Below, piece by piece: positions 56,986-64,000 of a DNA stretch of 64,000 bases. The stretch is from Thioalkalivibrio sp. HK1 (GTDB lineage: Bacteria > Pseudomonadota > Gammaproteobacteria > HK1), in the NCBI GenBank assembly GCA_000583135.1, contig JFBG01000012.1, positions 1 through 64,000 on the forward strand. The letters run 5' to 3'. A program made the position numbers and the translations under genes. Numbering within the stretch: the stretch's first letter is position 1; every line of letters starts with the position of its first letter. The notes beneath the pieces are model-generated. The model made no database searches. It was not told the origin of the DNA and worked only from the letters and a program-made list of their open reading frames with translations.

Positions 56986-57690
56986 ATGCAAGGCAGGGAG
57001 ATTTTGATCGTCGAGGACGATATCGCGATTCGAGAGATGGTCGATCTGGCCCTTTCTCGGACGGGCTTCGAAGTGCGAACGGCCGCCAATGCGGTGCTGG
57101 CGGAGCGCGAAATCGAACGTTCGCCACCGAGCCTGATCCTCTTGGATTGGATGCTCCCCGGTATCAGCGGGATCGAACTCGCCCACCGCCTACGACGGGA
57201 CAAGACGGCGCGGGATATTCCGATCATCATGCTCACGGCCAAGGGCGAGGAAGGCGATCGTCTCCGGGGTTTCGACGCCGGAGTGGACGACTTCATCGTC
57301 AAGCCCTTCTCGATCAAGGAGCTGGTCGCCCGCATCCGGGCCGTACTCAAACGCACCGCTCCCAAAAACGATCAAGAGCCCCTCGAAATCGACGGTTTGC
57401 GGCTGGATCCGATCAGCCATCGCCTGACCTATCAAGGCGAGACGATTCGAATCGGGCCGACGGAATTTCGCATATTGAGGCTCTTCATGGGCCATCCGGA
57501 TCGGGCCTTCACCCGCCGTCAGATACTCGATCGCATCTGGGGCGGGGATGTCTCCATCGAAGAGCGCACCGTCGACGTCCATATCCGGCGGCTACGAAAG
57601 GCGCTGCGCGGCCACGGGGGCCGCGGCTTCGAACGATATGTCCAAACCGTCCATGGAACAGGCTATCGTTTTTCCCACCGCAAGGATTGA
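56986..57690 (+). CDS. PhoB-like OmpR-family response regulator
   Basis: A 234-residue two-component regulator. The receiver domain has the acidic pair EDD (10-12), phosphoacceptor Asp54 in ILLDWMLPG, Thr in MLTAKGEE and Lys in VKPFSIKEL. The C-terminal winged helix (about 135-230) has GPTEFRILRLFMGHPDRAFTRRQILDRIWG and RTVDVHIRRLRKAL, typical of PhoB. The ATG at 56986 is preferred because CGGAG lies ten bases upstream; TTG 56962 would add eight residues. No histidine kinase, phoU or pst gene is adjacent, so the phosphate assignment is by resemblance. The 223 bases upstream hold no gene. Confidence 0.87.
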   Translation: MQGREILIVEDDIAIREMVDLALSRTGFEVRTAANAVLAEREIERSPPSLILLDWMLPGISGIELAHRLRRDKTARDIPIIMLTAKGEEGDRLRGFDAGVDDFIVKPFSIKELVARIRAVLKRTAPKNDQEPLEIDGLRLDPISHRLTYQGETIRIGPTEFRILRLFMGHPDRAFTRRQILDRIWGGDVSIEERTVDVHIRRLRKALRGHGGRGFERYVQTVHGTGYRFSHRKD

Positions 57691-57786
57691 TCCCGGTCGG
57701 GCGATGGGGTCGGTTATTCTAGGAACGCTCGGCAAGCCGATATCCATCGAGAGATCCCGTCGCCGATTGGCCAAAGGCTATCGAAT

Positions 57787-59598
57787 ATGAAGATCATCCA
57801 TTACCTCGAGATCGAGAATTTCAAGCATTTCGGGGAAAAACAGCGAATCGATCTCGATCACCCTTCCGTCCTCATCGGACCGAATAACTGCGGGAAAACC
57901 ACGGTGATCCAGGCGATCGCCCTTTGGTCCCAAGCGGTCAAGGCTTGGTTCGATGCCAAGGGGAAATCGCCTCCCAAGAAGAGAAATGCCGCTCCGATCA
58001 ATCGATTGAATATCGTTTCGGTACCCGTTACCGACGCCCGTTATTTTTGGCACGACACCATAATACGAACGGGACGAAAGAATATCGAATTCGAGATCGC
58101 CGCCGGGATTGCCCACGAAAACGGTACCACTCCGGTAGGGATGCGCTTCATCCATCGAGGAGGCGATCTGCTCTATTGCAACCCGACGAAAAGCGCATTG
58201 GATCATCCAGGGCTCATCGAGGCCGCGGCCAATATCGATGTCAGGCTGCTCTATCCGATGTCCGGACTTGAAACGGATGAAACAATCCTTCGGCGAGGGC
58301 GTATCGATGTCTTGCTCGGTCAGGGCCAAACCGCTCAGGTTCTGCGCAATTTATGCTTTCTCGTATTCGAGAACGACCCGGAAGATTGGAAGAAGATCAC
58401 AAGCCACATTGAGAAGCTTTTCCAAATAACCCTGCAAGAGCCGATAGCGAATTACCGGGGGAGCATCGATCTTTTCTATACTCAATCAGGTATCAAATAT
58501 CCACCGGATATTGCCTTGGCCGGAAGAGGGCTTCAGCAAATGCTGCTGCTCCTCGCTCATCTTTACTGTCACCCTAAAAGCGTATTGCTCATCGATGAGC
58601 CGGATGCTCATCTCGAGATCCTGCGGCAGAGGCAGATCTATATCCTTTTACGAGAGATCGCCGAAGAAAAGGGCTCCCAAGTGATATTGACCACCCACTC
58701 CGAAAAAGTGATGGAGGATGCGATCGACCATAATCTCACTTTGTTGTTGAACGCCAAGGCGGAGAACATAAGCAACCTCGCCGGCAAAGAAAAAGTGAAA
58801 AACGCTTTGAAGTATTTCGGGGCGGAGCGCTACTACCGTGCCCGAAAGTGTGGCTACATCCTCTATGTCGAAGGAAAGACCGATATCGATAACTTGAGGG
58901 CTTTTGCCAAGAGACTGAATCATCCGATCACCGAGCTCATCGATACCGCCAATATCTATTACACGCAAGGTAGTCATCCGGAATCGACGACCATCGATTC
59001 TGAAATGGAAAGGGTGGAAACCCGCCCCGGAGATAAACCCGGGGGAAATTTCTTCGTCCTCAAAGACTTGATACCCGATCTTCGAGGGCTGGCTATACTG
59101 GATGGCGACAATCGACAGCGAGATGATCATGCAGAGAAAAGGTCGGGTAGATCGGGCCTATCGATTTTAAGGTGGAAACGCTATGAGATCGAGAACTATT
59201 TTATCAGTCCCAAACTATTGAAGGCATTCCTGCGAAAAGTCTTGGATGATCAGAATTTACTTGAATCCAATGACATTAAGAAAGGAGAACGGATTCTCGA
59301 TCGGATGATCCTGAATGAGGTCTTCGACAAAAACGATGACGAGTTTGAAACTTGGAAGGCGATGGACGAAAAATCCTCAGGTTTTTTGTGGGAAGCCCGA
59401 ACCGAGCGTATGAAAATTAGCGATTTCGCCGAGCGTTTTTTTCAAGAGCTATCAAAAATCTCGACTCGGGAGATGCTTACAAGAAAAGGGGAGTTCTACC
59501 GTTTGATCGAATTGATGGAGGATAACGATATCCCGAAAGAGGTGGAGGAGAAATTGGATGCGATCCATGATCTCTTGAAAACCACATCTACGTCTTGA
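57787..59598 (+). CDS. OLD-like AAA ATPase with TOPRIM nuclease domain
   Basis: A 603-residue protein with an ABC/SMC-type ATPase head and a TOPRIM-like domain, as in OLD-family nucleases that protect against phage. Walker A GPNNCGKTT (31-39), signature LAGRGLQQML (244-253), Walker B LLIDEPDAHLE (267-277), H-loop TTHSE (302-306). TOPRIM elements are YVEGKTD (360-366) and LDGDN (438-442), followed by RYEIENYF (465-472). The 3' third is visibly more AT-rich than the neighbours. It stands alone between the response regulator and the livF gene, without a partner helicase, suggesting a mobile defence gene (inference). Confidence 0.85.
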   Translation: MKIIHYLEIENFKHFGEKQRIDLDHPSVLIGPNNCGKTTVIQAIALWSQAVKAWFDAKGKSPPKKRNAAPINRLNIVSVPVTDARYFWHDTIIRTGRKNIEFEIAAGIAHENGTTPVGMRFIHRGGDLLYCNPTKSALDHPGLIEAAANIDVRLLYPMSGLETDETILRRGRIDVLLGQGQTAQVLRNLCFLVFENDPEDWKKITSHIEKLFQITLQEPIANYRGSIDLFYTQSGIKYPPDIALAGRGLQQMLLLLAHLYCHPKSVLLIDEPDAHLEILRQRQIYILLREIAEEKGSQVILTTHSEKVMEDAIDHNLTLLLNAKAENISNLAGKEKVKNALKYFGAERYYRARKCGYILYVEGKTDIDNLRAFAKRLNHPITELIDTANIYYTQGSHPESTTIDSEMERVETRPGDKPGGNFFVLKDLIPDLRGLAILDGDNRQRDDHAEKRSGRSGLSILRWKRYEIENYFISPKLLKAFLRKVLDDQNLLESNDIKKGERILDRMILNEVFDKNDDEFETWKAMDEKSSGFLWEARTERMKISDFAERFFQELSKISTREMLTRKGEFYRLIELMEDNDIPKEVEEKLDAIHDLLKTTSTS

Positions 59599-59670
59599 AT
59601 CTATCTCGATAAGATTGAAAAAATAGAGATTCCCATCGACCAAAAAAGATAAAAGTCCGAACACGCATGG

Positions 59671-59702
59671 TTTTTATCGACTCGTCCTACCGACGATAAA
59701 AA
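59671..59702. terminator. Possible bidirectional terminator between OLD-like gene and livF
   Basis: TTTTTATCG (59671-59679) and CGATAAAAA (59694-59702) form an inverted repeat with a 14-base spacer between two convergent genes. The pairing is AT-rich, so it is weak. Confidence 0.35.
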
Positions 59703-59711
59703 TATCTCCTC

Positions 59712-60410
59712 TCAGATCCCCAACCAAGTAAATCGAACCTCGTCATCGGCATCGAACTCCGCCGGGGTTCCGCTCCAACGCAAGCGGCCTCTTCCGATGA
59801 TATGGATGCGATCGGCGATGCGAGCGGCGAAGGCATAGTTCTGCTCCACGATCACCATGGTCATCCCTTCGTGCTTCAAACCCTCGATGATCGTTGCGAT
59901 CTCCTCCACGATCACCGGCGCGAGTCCCTCGGTCGGCTCATCGAGGATCAACAATCGAGGTCCCATACGAAGGGCACGGGCAATCGCGAGCATCTGCTGT
60001 TCGCCGCCCGATAGTTTGGAGCCCCGATGAGAGCGTCTTTCCGCCAAGCGAGGGAAGGTGTCATAGATCCGATCCAGCGACCAGCCGCTCTTCGCACCGA
60101 CAAGAGTCAGGTGCTCATGGACGCTCAGGGAAGCGAAAATTCCGCGCGTTTCGGGGACATAGGCGATGCCGAGACCGGCGATCTTATATGTCGCCTTATC
60201 CGTGATATCGATATCCGAAAATTCGATGCGACCCGATTGCGCCCGCAAGATCCCCATGATCGTCTTCAACGCCGTGGTCTTGCCCGAACCGTTGCGTCCG
60301 AGCAGGGCAACCATCTCCCCGGGCTCGACCGAAAACGAAAGGCCCTGCAAAACGTGGCCGTGATCGTATCCGGCATCCACCGATTGCAGCGATATTCCCG
60401 CCGGATTCAT
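59712..60410 (-). CDS. livF: Branched-chain amino acid ABC transporter ATPase (LivF)
   Basis: A 232-residue ATPase of the high-affinity branched-chain amino acid importer family. Walker A GRNGSGKTT, FASLSVHEHLTL region after Q-loop, signature KLSGGEQQMLAIARAL, Walker B LLILDEPTEGLAP and H-loop IVEQNY are clear. ATG 60410 overlaps the livG stop. The family also serves amides and aromatic acids, so the substrate is not certain. Confidence 0.9.
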   Translation of the reverse strand: MNPAGISLQSVDAGYDHGHVLQGLSFSVEPGEMVALLGRNGSGKTTALKTIMGILRAQSGRIEFSDIDITDKATYKIAGLGIAYVPETRGIFASLSVHEHLTLVGAKSGWSLDRIYDTFPRLAERRSHRGSKLSGGEQQMLAIARALRMGPRLLILDEPTEGLAPVIVEEIATIIEGLKHEGMTMVIVEQNYAFAARIADRIHIIGRGRLRWSGTPAEFDADDEVRFTWLGI

Positions 60411-61252
60411 GAGGGGATCGAGACCGGGGTCGTCGGCACCGGGTCGGTACCCAAATAGCGTTGGCGCACGATATCGGAAGCGCGCACCTCCTCGGCATCG
60501 CCTTGCAGGAGCACCCTTCCATAGTCGAGAACGGTGACGCGATCCGCCAGTCCGAAAAGCACATCCATATCGTGCTCGACGATCAACAGTGCCAGATCGG
60601 GCGGGGAATCCGCGATTCTTTCTTGTATATGCACCGTCTCTTCCGGACTCATCCCCGCGGTCGGCTCATCCAACAACAGCACCTTGGGCTCCATCTCCAA
60701 CGCCAGCGCGATCTCCAACTGCCGCCGGGTACCGTAAGAAAGGGTATGGACTTCCGTATCGAGCACATCCTCGAGCCCCAATCGCATCGCCAGCATTTCC
60801 GCTTTCTCGCAAACGCTTCGCTCTCGAGCCAAGGCGCGCCATGCGACATGGCCGATACCATGGGCAACGATACCGCCGACGATCAGGTTCTCGCGCACGG
60901 TGAGCTCCGCAAAGAGATCGTTATGCTGGAAACTGCGGGCAAGCCCGAGCCGCGCTCGCCGATCCGGCGGTTCACCGGTGATCTCCTTGCCATCGAGGTG
61001 GACGCCGCCACCCAAGGGGATGATCTCGCCGGCGATGATATCGAAGAGGGTCGATTTGCCGGCTCCGTTGGGACCGATCAACCCATGGCACTCGCCGGGC
61101 GCGATGTCAAGACTCACATCGTCGCTCACCACGAGGGAGCCGAAGGCATGGTGGATCGATTCGACCCTCAACCGCGGCGCCCGCTCCAAGGCCGGGGGCC
61201 GCATCGCTTGCGCATCGACGGGATCGACAGCGCTCATGGTCGCCTCGCTCAT
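60407..61252 (-). CDS. livG: Branched-chain amino acid ABC transporter ATPase (LivG)
   Basis: A 281-residue ATPase. Walker A GPNGAGKST, the LivG segment ARSFQHNDLFAELTVRENL, signature TLSYGTRRQLEIALAL, Walker B VLLLDEPTAGMSPEE and H-loop IVEHDMD. The start is the ATG at 61252, which overlaps the livM stop (ATGA); an ATG at 61237 (MSAVDPV) is possible. A leader of about 30 residues precedes the domain. Confidence 0.9.
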   Translation of the reverse strand: MSEATMSAVDPVDAQAMRPPALERAPRLRVESIHHAFGSLVVSDDVSLDIAPGECHGLIGPNGAGKSTLFDIIAGEIIPLGGGVHLDGKEITGEPPDRRARLGLARSFQHNDLFAELTVRENLIVGGIVAHGIGHVAWRALARERSVCEKAEMLAMRLGLEDVLDTEVHTLSYGTRRQLEIALALEMEPKVLLLDEPTAGMSPEETVHIQERIADSPPDLALLIVEHDMDVLFGLADRVTVLDYGRVLLQGDAEEVRASDIVRQRYLGTDPVPTTPVSIPS

Positions 61253-62232
61253 CCTTTGATGCTCTGCCATAGCCTTCGCAGGCGACCGTGGATGCCGTCC
61301 GTCGCAAAGACCACCATGACGATGAAAAACACTCCCATCATGAATTGCCAATAGCTCGCAAGCCCGGAATCAAGCCCCAGATTCTGCCAAAAGGACGAAT
61401 CGGAGAGCGTATGGCGCAATAGAGTCAATACCGCGGCCCCCGCGATCGCCCCCGTCAACGAGCCCATACCCCCGACGATCACCATGATCAGCACCTCCCC
61501 CGAAACCGTCCAAAAGCCCAAGTCGGGGGAGACGAAAGCGGTGTGCTGAGCCGTCAGCGAGCCCGCCAGCCCCGCAATCGTCCCCGCGATCACGAACGCC
61601 AAAAGTTTGAAATGGGCGACGAAGCCCCCCAACGCCCGCAATCGATGTTCGTTATGGTGAATCGCCAGCAACATCGCCCCGTAGGGAGAGCGAACGAGTA
61701 TGCGAAGCAAAAACCATACGATGGCGGCGATGATCAGGACCGAAGCGGAAAAAACCTCGGGTTCGTTGCTATCGAGCCCTATCCAAGCGAGATCCATACG
61801 GGGGATCCCCCCCATGCCGTCATCGGCTCCGAAAGCCCGGGCTTTGAAGAGATAGGCGTGCACCATCTGACCGATGGCAAGGGTGATCATGATGAAAAAT
61901 ATGCCGCGGGTGCGGATGGCGAAAAGGCCGGTCAAGGCCGCCAAAAGCGCGGCGATCAACGTGGCGGCGAGCAATGCGGGGAGGACCTGCCATTGAAGAT
62001 GGATCGTCAATGCCGCCGTGGCATAGGCCCCGGTGGCGAAAAAAGCGGCGTGTCCCATGGAGACCATGCCGACCTGACCGACCAAAAGAGAAAGGCTCAT
62101 CGCGAAGATCGAGAGGATCGCTATTTCGCTTAGAACCTCGTGCATGAAGAAGTCGCCGCCGACCCAAGCGGCAAGGGCGACGAGAGCCACCACGAGGGCG
62201 AAGGGGCGTTCGACGGGATCGCGATCCGGCAT
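61249..62232 (-). CDS. livM: Branched-chain amino acid ABC transporter permease (LivM)
   Basis: A 327-residue permease with about ten membrane segments. The family blocks SLLVGQVGMVSMGHAAFFATGAYATA and AFVIAGTIAGLAGSLTAQH are present, with MVIVGGMGSLTGAIAGAA near the C-terminus. ATG 62232 overlaps the livH TGA in a TGATG junction; the frame upstream is only a shadow of livH. Confidence 0.9.
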   Translation of the reverse strand: MPDRDPVERPFALVVALVALAAWVGGDFFMHEVLSEIAILSIFAMSLSLLVGQVGMVSMGHAAFFATGAYATAALTIHLQWQVLPALLAATLIAALLAALTGLFAIRTRGIFFIMITLAIGQMVHAYLFKARAFGADDGMGGIPRMDLAWIGLDSNEPEVFSASVLIIAAIVWFLLRILVRSPYGAMLLAIHHNEHRLRALGGFVAHFKLLAFVIAGTIAGLAGSLTAQHTAFVSPDLGFWTVSGEVLIMVIVGGMGSLTGAIAGAAVLTLLRHTLSDSSFWQNLGLDSGLASYWQFMMGVFFIVMVVFATDGIHGRLRRLWQSIKG

Positions 62233-63113
62233 CAGTGGATCGGACGTGCAGGAAGAAGGCCATGCGGCCGCAAGAGCAAAATCGCGGCCATCAGCGCGTA
62301 GATCGTGGCCCGAGCGAACTCCGGAGCTAAGATCTGACCGTAGGTATCGACCATCCCGATCAGCAGCGAGCCGACCGCAGCCCCCCACAGACTCCCGGGG
62401 CCGCCGACCACCACCACGATCAGGGTCAATATGAGGATCGACATATCCATGCCCGGAAAAACCGAGAATACCGGGGCCGATATCACCCCCGCCACCCCCG
62501 CCAACCAGCAACCGAGGCAGAAAACGAGAAAAAAGACCCGATCGATATTGATCCCCAAAGCAGCGGTCATCGTTCGATCATCCACCCCGGCCCGTACCAT
62601 CGCCCCCAAGCGAGTTCGCTCCAATCCGAAATAGAGCCCGATCAATGCAACGATCCCGACGGCGATGATGAAAAGGCGGTAGGTCGGATAGACCTCGCCC
62701 AAAATCTCCATCCGGCCATCGAGTACATCGGGGACCGGCAAGCCATGGGGTAAGGGCCCCCAAATCATTCGCACCGCATCGATGCCCACGAAGATCAAGC
62801 CGAAGGTAACCAGCACTTGGCTCATCGGACCGCGGCTTTGCAGATGGCGAAGAAGCAAGGCATAGAGCACCGCCCCGACCATAGCCACTCCGAGGGGAGC
62901 GAGGATCAGGGCGATCCAGAAAGAATCGAACAGGCGCACGGCGGAAAGCGCAAGGTAGGCTCCGATCATATAGAGCGTTCCGTGGGCGAGGTTGATGAAA
63001 TTCATCAGCCCGAAAACCACCGAAAGGCCTATCGAAAGCAGGAAGAGCAGCATCGAGAGCTGCAGACCATTCAACGTTTGAATGATCAAAAAGCCGGGGT
63101 CCAAGAGCATCAT
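62232..63113 (-). CDS. livH: Branched-chain amino acid ABC transporter permease (LivH)
   Basis: A 293-residue permease with about eight membrane segments. Diagnostic blocks are LSVVFGLMNFINLAHGTLYMIGAYL and VVVVGGPGSLWGAAVGSLLIG. ATG 63113 or the adjacent ATG 63110 (MMLLDPGFL) is the likely start; an earlier ATG at 63209 gives an unlikely polar leader. First gene of livHMGF in view. The binding protein is absent from the window and could be elsewhere. Confidence 0.9.
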   Translation of the reverse strand: MMLLDPGFLIIQTLNGLQLSMLLFLLSIGLSVVFGLMNFINLAHGTLYMIGAYLALSAVRLFDSFWIALILAPLGVAMVGAVLYALLLRHLQSRGPMSQVLVTFGLIFVGIDAVRMIWGPLPHGLPVPDVLDGRMEILGEVYPTYRLFIIAVGIVALIGLYFGLERTRLGAMVRAGVDDRTMTAALGINIDRVFFLVFCLGCWLAGVAGVISAPVFSVFPGMDMSILILTLIVVVVGGPGSLWGAAVGSLLIGMVDTYGQILAPEFARATIYALMAAILLLRPHGLLPARPIH

Positions 63114-63570
63114 CGAACGATACGATACAAAAAACGGTGGGCGGTTTTCCGAAATACTCGAGTCGGGAGAGTATGAAAAAATCACGAAGGGGCGAGGGAT
63201 CGCCGCCATTCGAAAGGCGAGCCGATTCCGATCATCGATGAGATCGAATCGATGCGATGCCCGCCAAAGGGCAATTCTATATCATACCTTCGAAGGGTCG
63301 GGCGATTTTTCATTTCGATTCCCAAGTCTTTTTCGATCGCTCTCGAAGGCCCGCAGCATCGGAATTTCGATGCATCTATCTTTTTTCGAGCCCCTTTGCG
63401 ATCCCTTACGATACCCCCTTCTTCTTCCGCCGAGGGCAAGAGATGCGATATCATGCGAATACACTGCCATCGAAATCCCCCGGATGATCGCTTCATCGAG
63501 TCTTCCGGTATTCGATGATCGTCTCCGATGACAATGGCATCTTGGTTTTATAGCATCGATCGACGCTTTC
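63114..63570. other. Gap upstream of livH, no gene recognised
   Basis: About 455 bases that should hold the livH promoter. Several 75-100 codon frames exist on both strands, but none has start signals or a recognisable product. Local composition is AT-richer than the liv genes. Confidence 0.45.
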
Positions 63571-64000
63571 TTAAGAGGGCTTCTTTTCATCGATCCACTC
63601 CAATGTCAGCAGTAGCAACTCGATCGAATCTTGTGGTTTTTGATGATAGACCCCGGATCGCAATAGCGCCTTGGCTCTATCGTATCGATCCTCGCATCTC
63701 ATGAAACGTTCATAGTGTTCCATCGCCGGAAAATTCTTCTTCGCCACCAAATACTTCACCCTTTGCAGGGTTCGAAAGTAGAGATCGTGGTGATAGATGC
63801 CGTCATCCTCGTAGGTCTCATTGATTATTTCGACTTCTTTTCTATTTTTCAATTTTTCTTCGAGAGAGGGGAAATATTCGCATATCTTGTCTTCGAGCCA
63901 TTTTCGCCATTCCTTGGCATCCCTTGCAAAGCGAGAGCGATAGCTTTCCAATACCGTGCTCAATCCGGTCAAATTATCTCCATGCAATCGATAATCGATA
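63571..64000 (-). CDS. Unrecognised charged protein, probably continuing past the right edge
   Basis: The frame stays open to the window edge, so the 5' end may lie outside; inside the window the first usable start is TTG 63987. The visible 138-142 residues are charged and helical (EWRKWLEDKICEYFPSLEEKLKNRKEVEIINE), with no signal peptide or membrane segment, and end LLLLTLEWIDEKKPS. No family is recognised. Its AT-richer composition differs from the liv genes, and the encoded protein is Glu/Lys-rich like the product of the OLD-like gene. Confidence 0.55.
   Translation of the reverse strand, partial: IDYRLHGDNLTGLSTVLESYRSRFARDAKEWRKWLEDKICEYFPSLEEKLKNRKEVEIINETYEDDGIYHHDLYFRTLQRVKYLVAKKNFPAMEHYERFMRCEDRYDRAKALLRSGVYHQKPQDSIELLLLTLEWIDEKKPS

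Overview
The window looks like about 64 kb of chromosome from a fairly GC-rich Alphaproteobacterium. The support is the rhizobial-style inositol genes, TRAP and many ABC importers, the phenylacetyl-CoA epoxidase genes, and a PhoB-like regulator. No rRNA or marker gene settles the order. Genes are packed in operons with many 1- or 4-base ATGA/GTGA/TGATG overlaps and frequent GTG and TTG starts. Intergenic DNA is rich in short tandem duplications (12-17 bases) and in GATATC/CGATCG words.

Layout. 0-10.3 kb: the tail of a coiled-coil protein, a Spy/CpxP-like periplasmic protein, a complete dipeptide/oligopeptide ABC importer (binding protein, two permeases, two ATPases, minus strand), and divergent from it an amidohydrolase translationally coupled to a CobW-type metallochaperone GTPase. 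10.3-15 kb: a small secreted protein and a 1233-residue secreted protein with eight Calx-beta-like repeats and a duplicated cysteine-containing C-terminal unit. 15.7 kb: tRNA-Ser(GCT).

16.3-22.2 kb is the most interesting part: a minus-strand operon NurA nuclease - HerA ATPase - DNA methyltransferase - DprA/SLOG protein, coupled by ATGA overlaps and sitting beside the tRNA gene. It has the shape of a DNA-modification-linked defence system. A second defence-type gene, an OLD-like ATPase/TOPRIM nuclease, stands alone at 57.8-59.6 kb.

22.9-27.5 kb: a GntR/FCD regulator divergent from a short-chain dehydrogenase and a three-component TRAP importer, with an inverted-repeat candidate operator between them. 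27.5-41.2 kb: inositol-type catabolism (two Gfo/Idh/MocA dehydrogenases, iolD, iolE, a short-chain dehydrogenase and an ABC sugar importer). It is interleaved with a corrinoid MttB-family methyltransferase and a dimethylglycine-dehydrogenase-like flavoprotein, and closed by a strong terminator. 41.4-47.3 kb: phenylacetate activation and epoxidation (paaI-paaK on plus, paaABCDE on minus). 47.4-52.1 kb: a BMP-type nucleoside ABC importer. 52.6-57.7 kb: an HrpA helicase and a PhoB-like response regulator. 59.7-63.1 kb: a livHMGF branched-chain amino acid importer without its binding protein in view. The right edge holds part of an unrecognised protein.

Taken together this is a scavenging heterotroph's chromosome, with importers paired to catabolic enzymes, plus one probable acquired defence block at a tRNA and one solitary defence-type gene.
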